Source: Desulfobacteraceae bacterium
GTDB taxonomy: Bacteria; Desulfobacterota; Desulfobacteria; Desulfobacterales; Desulfosarcinaceae
DNA: 64,000 bases
NCBI GenBank assembly: GCA_024230435.1
Contig: JAAERL010001005.1
Location: 27,879-91,878, forward strand
Reading direction: 5' to 3'
Shown here: piece by piece, positions 26,448-35,161 of the stretch
Layout of the letters: each line of letters opens with the position of its first letter
How positions within the stretch are numbered: the first letter of the stretch is position 1
The notes under the pieces: generated by a model
What the model saw: only the letters and a program-made list of their open reading frames with translations
What the model was told of the DNA's origin: nothing
Databases searched by the model: none
Made by a program: the position numbers and the translations under genes

Positions 26448-27102
26448 AACCGACTCCGCGGACCGTTTGTATCATTTTATGGTTATAGCCTTTGTCAACC
26501 TTGTCCCTGAGACGGCATATTCTTGCTTCGACAACATTGGTTTGTGGATCGAAGTTATAATGCCAGACGTGTTCCATGATCATGGTTTTGGAAACAACAC
26601 GTTGTGCATTACGCATCAGATAGGCCAACAGCGAATATTCAAGGGGCTGAAGATCGATGGACTTTTCTGCCCTGGTCACTTCCCGCGAAATTAGATCCAG
26701 TTTCAAATCCCCCACCCTCAGACAGCTGGATTCGATTGTACCGCTCGCCCTGCGCATAAGAGCTTGAACGCGTGCCAGAAGCTCGGCAAATGCAAATGGT
26801 TTTGGCAGATAATCGTCTCCTCCGGTTTGAAGCCCTTTAACACGATCATCAACAGTGTCTTTGGCGCTAAGTATAAGCAAAGGTGTTTTTATACCTTCGT
26901 TCCGAAGCTGCTCAATCACTGACAAACCGTCTAATTTAGGCAGCATCAAATCTACAATGATAACATCATAGGGCTCTACTAACCCTAAATCCAGTCCCTG
27001 CTGCCCGTCAAGGGCATAATCCACGGCAAACCCAGCGGATTTAAGACCTTTAATGATAAATGATGCTATTTTTTCGTCGTCTTCAATTAGTAGCAGGCGC
27101 AT
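26425..27102 (-). CDS. OmpR-family response regulator
   Basis: A 225-residue regulator with a receiver domain (IEDDEK at the start, phospho-acceptor D51 in VDLMLP, conserved ILSAKD and LPKPFAF). A C-terminal winged helix of the OmpR/PhoB type follows, ending VRGVGYVL. I place the start at 27102, with MRLLLIEDDEK, the usual family N-terminus. The reading frame remains open further upstream, but those 49 residues do not look like part of the domain. It precedes the kinase gene and probably regulates this operon and perhaps the downstream protease. Confidence 0.93.
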   Translation of the reverse strand: MRLLLIEDDEKIASFIIKGLKSAGFAVDYALDGQQGLDLGLVEPYDVIIVDLMLPKLDGLSVIEQLRNEGIKTPLLILSAKDTVDDRVKGLQTGGDDYLPKPFAFAELLARVQALMRRASGTIESSCLRVGDLKLDLISREVTRAEKSIDLQPLEYSLLAYLMRNAQRVVSKTMIMEHVWHYNFDPQTNVVEARICRLRDKVDKGYNHKMIQTVRGVGYVLREDR

Positions 27103-27451
27103 CGTTTCTTTGCCTTTATGATAAAATTCTTTCGCATTAGAGTATTGGAAATTGCAAATCGCCTGTAATAGACCCGTTTTTGAGTTTAGAGCTGTTTTCA
27201 AGGCGCGGCAATAGGTGTATACCCATTTTCCGGCCCACCGACGCAACAAATAAAAGCGGATTCAAAGACAAGCAAGACTGTATGATATGCAGCTTTCATA
27301 GCCCTTTAACAAGATCTGCTTAAAAAAATTTCCAAGGTGACCCCAGGTTTGGTCCCCCCCCTTGCCTTTTCCGAACGTTTCAAGATATATCTAAAAAAAT
27401 CCGGTAAAACAAGCCGGTTGTGACGCACACCTAACGTCAGGGTGAAATTTG
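27103..27451. other. Intergenic region with minor repeat
   Basis: No gene seen. A stretch around 27230-27300 (ACCGACGCAACA..., ATTCAAAGACAAGCA...) resembles 35033-35125. This suggests a fourth, poorly preserved repeat family. Confidence 0.35.
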
Positions 27452-27627
27452 AGGCGATTTTTTCAAAGAATATACCACCTTGCTTGTCTTTTTTTGCGTC
27501 TCCTTAAGGCGGCCAAAGCTGCGAATACGTCAAGTATGTAAACTTTGCCATGCCTTGAAGACGAAAAAAAAATCTAAGCGCAATATGGTATCTGTTGAAA
27601 TGTTATATTCTTTTGCGCCAATCGCCT
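27452..27627 (+). repeat. R1 palindromic repeat, copy 2
   Basis: About 176 bp with the R1 layout: AGGCGATTTTTTCAAAGAAT at the left and CGCCAATCGCCT at the right. The inner GCCAAAGCTGCGAATACG...CTTTGCCATGCC stem is recognisable. It is more diverged than other copies and lies 85 bp before the yqeY start. Confidence 0.8.
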
Positions 27628-27712
27628 GATTGCGGAAAAAACGGTTTTTACCTCGATGTCGTAAAGATAATTGAACATATATCGGCGAATATCTATTTCA
27701 GGAGAGCAAAAA

Positions 27713-28111
27713 ATGAGACTTCAAGAAAAAATCAAGGCGGATCTTATTGTCGCCATGAAAGCTAAAAACGAAGAAAAAAAGAACGTTTTGCGCGTTATAT
27801 TAGGTGAATTCGGCAGGCTTGAGCAAAAAGAAATCAGCGACGCCGAGACAATAAAAATAATAAAAAAACTAGTTAAATCCGAAAAAGAAGTCCTGAGCCA
27901 ACGCGGTTCCAAGTCAACCAACGATTTTATTAAAATCGCAGAAACCTACCTGCCGCAAATGGCCGGAGAAGATGAAATACGCTCCTACATTGAAAGTAAT
28001 ATTGATTTTTCACAGTTTAAAAATAAAATGCAAGCCATGGGATCTATCATGAAGCATTTCGGATCATCCGCGGATGGAAACCTGGTAAAAAAGGTCCTGC
28101 AAAGCATGTAA
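27713..28111 (+). CDS. GatB/YqeY-domain protein
   Basis: A 132-residue protein of the YqeY family. It resembles the C-terminal domain of GatB/GatE aspartyl/glutamyl-tRNA amidotransferase subunits. It starts MRLQEKIKADLIVAMKAK, which is typical, and ends in the helical region GSIMKHFGSSADG. Start is supported by AGGAG eight bases before the ATG. The role is uncertain: it is thought to act around tRNA-dependent amidation, but free-standing members lack proven activity. Monocistronic, between repeat-rich intergenic regions. Confidence 0.92.
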   Translation: MRLQEKIKADLIVAMKAKNEEKKNVLRVILGEFGRLEQKEISDAETIKIIKKLVKSEKEVLSQRGSKSTNDFIKIAETYLPQMAGEDEIRSYIESNIDFSQFKNKMQAMGSIMKHFGSSADGNLVKKVLQSM

Positions 28112-28761
28112 TCGTTTGTCCACAGCCCCCGTTAGTCTGGAGGTTGTGGAGACTATTGTTTTCCTGGGCTCATATCGGGTTTAAGGGCCCCGGAAAAAAT
28201 GTTTTATCCCAACTGACTTGTCTATCAACTCGTCTTCTGCGTTGCGCAAAGCTGCGAATATCTCGATATGCACGGCTTCCCGCGCCTTGAATACGAGCCC
28301 ATATCCTGCGCCAATCGCCTTATTTAAGATAAACGGTTGATTTAAGGGTCGTGGGAAATGCGAATGCACCACTTATGCTTGCCCTTGAATTTGTTTTCGT
28401 TACGTTGCGTCAATGTGCACAGACAATGAGTATGCACCCATTGACGCGCCTTGAAAACTAATCCAAATCCGGCGCAATAACGTCTATATTGGCATCTTCC
28501 AAGACCCAAATATTGTTTTTAGCCAAGACTCAGTATTTTTCCAAAGATAATATCTAAAGTAAATACAAATAGTTAACACTCTTGAAATATCAAGGCCCGG
28601 AATCCGGCATGGGTCTTTTCCTATTGTTGAAAACCCTATTGATTCAATAGTATGCCCTGGTGTCCTTGCTCACTCGCAGCGCCGCAAATCGTCTGCCCTA
28701 TTTGTATTCGGCCTTCTTCCTGTTAATTATTTGTCTGATTATTTGGTTCATTACCTGTTTC
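28112..28761. other. Intergenic region with degenerate R1-like palindromes
   Basis: About 650 bp without a supported gene. The segment 28230-28327 resembles the right part of R1 (GCAAAGCTGCGAATATCTCG..., ending GCGCCAATCGCCTTA). The next 150 bp contain another inverted pair (GCGTCAATGTGCA and TGCACCCATTGACGC, near 28405-28450). Nothing else is recognised. Confidence 0.45.
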
Positions 28762-29739
28762 CTAATTGGGGTTTGTATCTTGGATTAAATAATCGGACCC
28801 ATTTCCTGAAATACCGAAAGTTCCGGCATTTGATATTTGTGAATTACATTCAGATAAAGAATCGGCCATTGAGGTATTGGCGTTTAAAACTTTTTCAAAC
28901 CAGCATTTAAAAACTTTTTCAGAAGGACCGATGTAAAGATTGGTCTTGCCGCCAATATATTTTTGTGTGCCTGCACCTACAACGGCAGGCTCGAGTGGAG
29001 AATTATGTACCTGGCAGGAATTAAAAAACAAGACTTTGTTTTCCAGTTCCGAAGAAGAAAGATCTTCGAAATACCTGTTATTGACAACACCATCATCAAC
29101 CATGATGCCACTTTTGGAACCGTGACCGATTCGGCCAAATAGCATAAGGTTCTCGCAACTTAACCAATCATAAACGGCCTGTTTATCCTCATCTGAACCA
29201 AAAAGGGTTTTTACATTATATCCTTGATCTGTTGCCGTTTTTTCTAAGCTTTCCACACCATCAACGGCCGTTGGGATACCTGTTTCACATGTAGCGAAAA
29301 CCATGTCTACAGACTCATCCGGACATGAAGCATAACTTTGTTTCATATCATCGCGCACCAAGTCTTGCTCTTTAAGTTCATAGTTCATGATTATGTCTTT
29401 GACTGAAAGATCCTCCGCCAAATCGATACGCGCGGTTTCAAAAGTATAATATTTCTTATTCAAAAGATAAATCAGAAGATGTTCCGGACTTTCCGCCTGA
29501 TCATATACAATCTCAATTTTTACCTTTGAATATGGACCGTTGTCATCGTTGATATCAAAATTTTCACGTATGATTTTGTGTACTTTTTGAACATCAAGAC
29601 TTTTGGCGCCCTCTTGAGCATCTGGTAAAATTTCAATGGGGACCTGGGCAAGCACCGGTGAACCAGCGAAAAAACTAACGAGAACCGCAAATAGTAGTAT
29701 AAATTTAGCAAACAGCGGGTAATAACACCTTTTTTTCAT
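28762..29739 (-). CDS. Secreted caspase-like (clan CD) protein, paralogue 1
   Basis: A 325-residue exported protein; signal peptide about residues 1-31. Residues 32-125 form an N-terminal domain shared with the other paralogues and with the small lipoprotein at 34201. Residues 138-325 look like a caspase/gingipain-type fold: strand DMVFAT, helix, a strand ending in GHGS (H206), and strand VLFFN ending in SC (C242). The His-Cys spacing is 36 residues. GG(K)TNLYIG and a C-terminal SGNGSDYL follow. Clan CD peptidases use just such a His and Cys pair. Activity is inferred, not shown. Several other cysteines (C139, C151, C195, C279, C298) are conserved in most paralogues and may form disulphides. 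Start has GAGGAGG seven bases upstream. Confidence 0.72.
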   Translation of the reverse strand: MKKRCYYPLFAKFILLFAVLVSFFAGSPVLAQVPIEILPDAQEGAKSLDVQKVHKIIRENFDINDDNGPYSKVKIEIVYDQAESPEHLLIYLLNKKYYTFETARIDLAEDLSVKDIIMNYELKEQDLVRDDMKQSYASCPDESVDMVFATCETGIPTAVDGVESLEKTATDQGYNVKTLFGSDEDKQAVYDWLSCENLMLFGRIGHGSKSGIMVDDGVVNNRYFEDLSSSELENKVLFFNSCQVHNSPLEPAVVGAGTQKYIGGKTNLYIGPSEKVFKCWFEKVLNANTSMADSLSECNSQISNAGTFGISGNGSDYLIQDTNPN

Positions 29740-29828
29740 GACAGAACCTCCTCTTGCGCATCGTGATTAGTATAAGCATTCAGATTTATAACAACTAAGT
29801 CAAAAATTAAAAAAACGGTCAAAATGTA

Positions 29829-30009
29829 TTAAGGCGATTTGCAGTTAAAGAATATACCATCTTGTATGTCTTTTTTCTCATTTTCTTAAGTTATGCCAAA
29901 GGTGCGAATACGTTAAGTATGCAAACTGATCAGCAAAACTTTGGCGCGCCTTGAAGACAAATAAAAATCGAAGCTCAATCTGGTATATTCTTTTCCGCCA
30001 ATCGCCTAA
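29829..30009 (+). repeat. R1 palindromic repeat, copy 3
   Basis: About 180 bp between caspase-like paralogues 1 and 2. Left end AAGGCGATTTGCAGTTAAAG, right end TCCGCCAATCGCCTAA. It carries the TGATCA-containing central insertion also seen at 44593 and 63858. The rest of this 454-bp gene gap is AT-rich with no gene. Confidence 0.88.
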
Positions 30010-30193
30010 CCTGATATTATGCAGGTAATAATAAAAAACTAAATCGCATTTTTTCCTATAAATAACATAGTTTATTTTAAGGCTGCCGAGCCCGGAGAGT
30101 AGGTTTGCGTCAATGCTGGTGAGTGTTAGCCGCACCGCTCTGGCCACAAGGACCGGTAATAAAGATGGCCCCGGAACAAATGGAGGCGTCCTT

Positions 30194-31165
30194 TTATAGA
30201 GCATTTTCTGTTTCATCGCCAAAAAGGTAATCTGAGCCATTTCCAGAAATAGCATATGTGCCTGCATTTGGTGTTTGTGAATTGCATCTGGATATAGAAT
30301 CAGTCATACTGGCATCATTGTATGTAACATCTTCAAACCAGCACTGTAGAACTTGAGCCGCCACACCAACCGTGAGGTTTGTCTTCCCGCCGGCAAATTT
30401 TTGCGCGCCAGCTCCAATGATTGCCGGTTCAAGAGGCGAATTGAGCACCTGGCAGGAATTAAAAAAAAGTACTTTATTGTTTAAGGCTGACGAAGAAAGG
30501 TTTTCAAAATACTTATAGCTGACAATACCATCATCTACCAAAATGCCTTGTGACGAGCCGTGACCAATTCGGATAAACAGTTTCAGGTTATCGCAGCTCA
30601 ACCAATCGTAAACGGCCTGCTCGTTTTCATCAGCACCCATAAGAGTTTCCACATTATATCCTTGCTCAGAGGCAATATCCGACATGTTTTGTATGGTTTG
30701 AACTGCTGTCGGGATACCAGTTTCACAAGTGGCGAAAACCATATCCGCAGATTCATCAGGGCAGGAAGCATACATTGGATTCGCAACCTTTTGCTCCATG
30801 TCTTCGTCTTGAAGTTTATAGTCCTGAATTACATTTTTCGCAAAAGGCTCATCTGCTAAATCGATGCGTGCGATTTCAAACGTATAATATTTTTTATCCA
30901 ACAAGTAAATCACGAGATGATCCGGACTTGCATATTTATTATACACAATCTTAATTTTGGCTTTGGAATACGGACTGCTGTCATCGTTAAGATCGAAGTT
31001 ATCACGGATGATTTGGCGTATCGCCTTAACATCAAGGTTTTTAGCCGCCAAATGACTACTTGGAAGAATAACAATAGGAGGTTGACAAAATGCCGATGAG
31101 TAAAAAATAAGCAAAATAAATAGCGCACTGGAAAACTGATTGATCAATTTTAACTTTTTTTTCAT
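30194..31165 (-). CDS. Secreted caspase-like (clan CD) protein, paralogue 2
   Basis: A 323-residue paralogue of the protein at 28762, with signal peptide (about 1-27), shared N-terminal domain and a caspase-like C-terminal domain. The putative catalytic pair is H202 (IGHGSS) and C238 (FFNSCQ), again 36 residues apart. The segment EPAIIGAGAQKFAGGKTNL and the final ISGNGSDYL are conserved. Start is supported by GGAAGAG. The upstream 1.15 kb is non-coding, so it is probably transcribed alone. The target of any protease activity is unknown. Confidence 0.72.
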   Translation of the reverse strand: MKKKLKLINQFSSALFILLIFYSSAFCQPPIVILPSSHLAAKNLDVKAIRQIIRDNFDLNDDSSPYSKAKIKIVYNKYASPDHLVIYLLDKKYYTFEIARIDLADEPFAKNVIQDYKLQDEDMEQKVANPMYASCPDESADMVFATCETGIPTAVQTIQNMSDIASEQGYNVETLMGADENEQAVYDWLSCDNLKLFIRIGHGSSQGILVDDGIVSYKYFENLSSSALNNKVLFFNSCQVLNSPLEPAIIGAGAQKFAGGKTNLTVGVAAQVLQCWFEDVTYNDASMTDSISRCNSQTPNAGTYAISGNGSDYLFGDETENAL

Positions 31166-32318
31166 TTTTTACTCTTCCTATTCAGGATAGTTGCCCTCAA
31201 ATGGCGGCTTGCCGGGAATCGGACTTTAATTTATTTTTTGATCATTGAAAATTTGAAGCTCCGTTATCAGGGCCATAACTTTTAAAAAAAATCATGCATA
31301 CAGGTAGGTTTAAACTTTGATATGATAAGTTTTCGATAGAATGCGTAAAGCATAAACGAAGTTCAATTACGATGAATTAAAAAAAACTATAGCCAAAGAT
31401 TTTGTGAAGATAAACAATTCTTATTAGGTCTCACAGTTCTTGCCTTTTAGCACTAAGAGCACTAGCACTAAGGATTTGTATGCATAAAATATACCAGTCC
31501 AAATGGCAATTTTTGTCCACAGGAAATCAAAAAATCTTATAATTTCTGTTATTAAATTTTTTTCCATATTGCGCGCATGCAATATTCATATAAGATGCTG
31601 TTCTTATGCAGATGTGGCCGGATTTGATACTGATTTCTTATTGCACCACGCTGAAAACCGTGTTTTTCTTATTTATTGGTATGTTGCAAATAATTTTGAA
31701 CATCCGGGCCATTAAACAGTCACTTTTCACATCTGACTATTCATAAATTATACGTAGAGGCGAAATAAACTGAAATGGAAAATTTTTTCACTTTTCAAGA
31801 GACTAAAAGCGAAAATTTTTGTACACAACGTTACATTAATCTGGCAAAAGCTAAAACATGCTAAAATAAGCTATTAAATTCGATAAAATAGCATTTTTTA
31901 CAAAATTCATGCGGGTTAGATGGTAATGCTATAAAACTATTTTTCAATGACCAATACAGCTATCCGTTATGATTATACCGATTGCCAGTCTAACAGGGCA
32001 TGTTGGGGGAGCTAACTTGTCAAGGGATTACCTGGTGCGTAACGTTTAGGAAATCAGAACGGAAAAGGCGAATAGCAAATATTCCTTGATATTCCCCTAT
32101 AGTCTTTATCATTTTGCTCAGGCTGTTGCCGCGCTGTCTTTATACCGGTAAAAAGAAGCTCACTGGGCATCGGTTTTTTTTGCACGAAACCATCACTTTG
32201 GCTAACCACGTTCTATCGGTAAAGGATTAAAAGAAACGTAGCTGTTTTGTTCAGCTTAGCGCCATAGGCGGCTACAGATTGTTGCCTGAATCTTAATTAA
32301 TGTGCCTAATATAAGACA
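31166..32318. other. Long AT-rich non-coding stretch
   Basis: About 1150 bp between caspase-like paralogues 2 and 3. I see no gene with family features, no RNA gene and no clear repeat. A frame at 31503-31715 lacks any support. The stretch may contain remains of a decayed gene. Confidence 0.5.
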
Positions 32319-33355
32319 TTATTCCAGTATATCAGAACCATCTCCTGAAATACCATAAGAGCCGGCACTTGGTTGCGCACTGCTGCACGATTTTATGGCT
32401 GAAGACATAGCATCACCAGCTAACACCTCGTCAAGCCAGCATTCAAAAACCTTTTCCGAAGAACCGATACCAAGGCTATTATCCCCGCCGATAAATTTTT
32501 GCACACCTGCGCCAACAATCGCTGGTTCAAGGGGGGGATTATGCACATCACAGGAATTGAAAAAAAGCACTTTATTTTCTAATTCTGTAGAAGATAGTCC
32601 ACTGAAATACTGAGATTTCACAACACCATCAGATACCATAATACCGCTTTGAGAGCCGTGACCGATACGGCCATATAGTTTCAGGTCGCTGCAACTTAAC
32701 CAATCTTTAACGGCTTGCGTATTTTCTTCTTTGCCTGTTAAGGTTTCTACATTATATCCTTGATCAGAAGCCATATCGGCCAAATTTTCCACGGCGGAAA
32801 TGGCGGACGGGAGATCATCTTCAGAAGTAGCAAAAACCATTTCTACTGTGTCATCCGGACATGAACCGGAAGATGAACCGCCTCCACCGCCAGTGTCTCC
32901 ACCGCCAGTGCCTCCACCGCAGTTGCCCCTACGTCTGCACCTACGTCTATAATCAGACTCCGTGTCCAATCCGGCCGGCAGTTCTTGCGAATATTCCATC
33001 TTATAGTTTTTGATCACTTTTTTGACAGTCAAATCATCTTTCAAATCAACACGCGAGGTTTTAAACGATAGTGTTCCTTACTCAGCAAATAGACCACTAA
33101 ATGATCCGGTTTTCCACTTTCATCACGCACAACCTTCGCTTTTGCTTTCAAAATGGGGCTGTTCTTTTTTTCGAGATCAAAATTATCCCGGACAATTGTG
33201 CGTAGTTCTTCATTATCAGGATCTTCATACGTTGAATAATTATCGGAAAGAATGTCAATGTCTGGCTGGCCAAATGCCGGTGCGCAGAAAATGAGCAAAG
33301 CCATGAGTATACTGCATAGATGAATGGTTAATAAAAATCGGATAGTTTTTCTCAT
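32319..33355 (-). pseudogene. Secreted caspase-like protein, paralogue 3, split by a frameshift
   Basis: The two halves of one gene lie in different frames. The part from 33355 encodes a signal peptide and N-terminal domain and stops near 33042. The part ending at 32319 encodes the rest. Comparison with the paralogues places a one-base loss near 33065-33070, in a run of T (coding strand CGTTTAAAACC where CGTTTTAAAACC restores the frame). The C-terminal domain keeps IGHGS and FFNSC, plus the final SGDGSD. The conserved Cys of the ATCETG motif is Ser here. An added Arg- and Gly-rich linker precedes SCPDD. It may be a decayed gene, a phase-variable gene or a sequencing error. Confidence 0.7.
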
Positions 33356-34200
33356 GTTTTTCTTCTTTTAATTACTTTTTTATTGATCTTTTAAAACTAC
33401 GGCCTTTGAATAAAAATCTGTACTCCATATGCAGGAATGGCATTGACCATATTGATTATACAGACTATTCAATTATTTTAATTTCAATTGGCCTTAAAAA
33501 AGTATAATTAAAATTAATTTTGGGTCTAATACAATTTTTCATTTTTCATTTTTCATTTTTCTATTGGTAACAAATTGCTACTTTTCGCCTGATTCAAAAC
33601 AAATCGTGCCGACTGCAGGTTTTACGAAAACAAACAATCGTCAGGGATGCAGTCTATCAGGTCAGATAAAAGGCAAAGCGCCATATCTATAAATCTATAA
33701 TATGTTCATTGCCCTATACGAAATAGCATCAAAAAATAATTGCATGAAATAAGTTTGTAACTTATTGCAAAATGATTGTTTTATATAGAGCGATATCCCT
33801 GTTTTGAGACCGGACTGTAACCGGTATTCAGGGATTATCAGGCGTCTAAGAACGGCGAGGTTTGCCAGAAGGAGAGATTTGCTCAATCTCAAAGTAATAT
33901 AAGAAAGCCGCCTGTAATTAAACATTCGTATTTATTGAAATTATTTAACCAGCAGGTGACTTGACGCCTTGGTTTTCGAAAGGTAAATACTGCAGGTGTT
34001 TTGCAGCTTTATCCTTGTCGAGCCGCAGTTTTCAGATAACAGCCTACACAATCTATTCAATATAGGCAACCCTTTTTTGGGAGGGCTTATAATATTCAAA
34101 AACAATCACAAATCATCGTTGCCATGCAAGCAGATAATGCAGGCCTTGATATCATAGTTATTTTTGAAGGGCTATATAGGTTTTTCAGCAAAGCGGCAGT
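33356..34200. other. Non-coding stretch with short tandem repeat
   Basis: About 845 bp without a supported gene. It contains four copies of the 7-mer ATTTTTC at 33534-33561. A 76-residue frame at 33695-33925 on the minus strand has no recognisable features. Confidence 0.45.
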
Positions 34201-34557
34201 CTATTTTTCTTTTTCTGGATTTTTCTTGACAGATTCAACTACTTCATAGTTTTTATTAAGTAAAATACGAAAAGTTTCATACAAGTATATATTCTTATGT
34301 TGTATATAAACAGTTAATTGGTGATCATGACCGGAGCCGGGTGTTTCTATTTTTACTTTTGCCTTTAAATAGGGTGAATTTTCCTTAGTAAGATTAAAAT
34401 GCCGGGCAACTGCTTCAATTATTTTTTCCTTATCAATAGCGGTGCGCGCACCAGCATCAGGATTTATAATAGTGACTGGAGCTTGAACGTATTTGTTTTT
34501 TTCCGCACACGCAATGCCTATAATCGCCAAAACGATTACCATTAAGTTTTTCATCAT
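34201..34557 (-). CDS. Lipoprotein consisting of the caspase-like proteins' N-terminal domain
   Basis: A 118-residue probable lipoprotein; the signal ends GIAC (Cys at about residue 17). The mature part is homologous to the N-terminal domain of the four caspase-like paralogues. The shared pattern is F(N/D)xxxxNSPYxKxKxK...HxLxxYxxxKxxYxxETxRixL, with matching spacing. No protease-like part follows, and the frame ends cleanly in Lys and Glu. Start has AGGAG upstream of two adjacent ATGs (34557 and 34554). It could be an inhibitor or chaperone related to the propeptide, as Spi is for SpeB in streptococci, or the remnant of a fifth paralogue. The intact lipobox and ribosome-binding site favour a working gene. 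Confidence 0.7.
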   Translation of the reverse strand: MMKNLMVIVLAIIGIACAEKNKYVQAPVTIINPDAGARTAIDKEKIIEAVARHFNLTKENSPYLKAKVKIETPGSGHDHQLTVYIQHKNIYLYETFRILLNKNYEVVESVKKNPEKEK

Positions 34558-34605
34558 AATCTCCTCTCATACGGTTTATATTTTTTTCAAATTGTCGTTT
34601 ACATT

Positions 34606-34730
34606 TTAGGCAATTAGCGCAAAAGAATTTAACATTTTAACAGATAACCATATTGCACTTAATTTTTTTTCGTCTTCACGGCATGCTAAAGTTTGCATAT
34701 TTGACGTTTTCGCAGCTTTGGCGCGACCCT
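34606..34730 (-). repeat. R1 palindromic repeat, truncated copy 4
   Basis: About 125 bp of an R1 element in the reverse sense. It begins TTAGGCAATTAGCGCAAAAG and includes TTTTTTTTCGTCTTCACGGC, GTTTGCATATTTGACG and CTTTGGCGCG. The far end is lost or unrecognisable. Confidence 0.7.
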
Positions 34731-34853
34731 AATCAGGAACAAAAATCACTTTAACATTATTGCATAATAAAAATAAAAAAATTTCAACCCCCCCATTAAT
34801 TGTCAAAAATTTTGAATTACTTTACGATGGCCCGAAAAACACCAGCAATCATC

Positions 34854-35009
34854 CGCCTTGGGAATTATTAAATGGGCTGCAAAAGCACGAGAGCGGTCCA
34901 AAATGGCGTAAATTTTCGACAAATAGACCGGCTATTCATCTCAAATTTAAGACATTTTGGCCTCGCCCTCGCACTTTTTCGCTCAATCTTCAATTTCCCA
35001 AACAAGCTC
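34854..35009. repeat. R2 palindromic repeat, copy 2
   Basis: About 156 bp closely matching 20911-21070: GGAATTATTAAATGGGCTGC, TTTTCGACAAATAGACCGGC and TTTCCCAAACAAGCT are shared. The inverted arms are conserved. It lies between the stand-alone lipoprotein and paralogue 4; the rest of this 600-bp gap has no gene. Confidence 0.85.
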
Positions 35010-35161
35010 TGAGTCAATATTTACTGTCTGGGCCCATCGACGCAACAGAGGAAAACGAATTCAAAAGATCATATGAATAAAAGGTTATATGAATAAAGAC
35101 AAGCAGCAGTGGGATATTTACAGCTTCCAAGATCCTTAATTGATTTAATAACGATTTGATT

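Noticed and set aside
29878..30267. Open frame of 129 codons on the minus strand
   Set aside because: It runs through R1 copy 3, and the same short peptide (FAYLTYSHLWHN) also arises from the R1 copy at 43399. It is a by-product of the repeat.
31503..31715. Possible 70-residue gene in the long non-coding stretch
   Set aside because: No ribosome-binding site, odd composition and no paralogue; the surrounding DNA is AT-rich and non-coding.
33695..33925. Possible 76-residue gene on the minus strand
   Set aside because: No recognisable motif, weak start, and it lies in AT-rich intergenic DNA.
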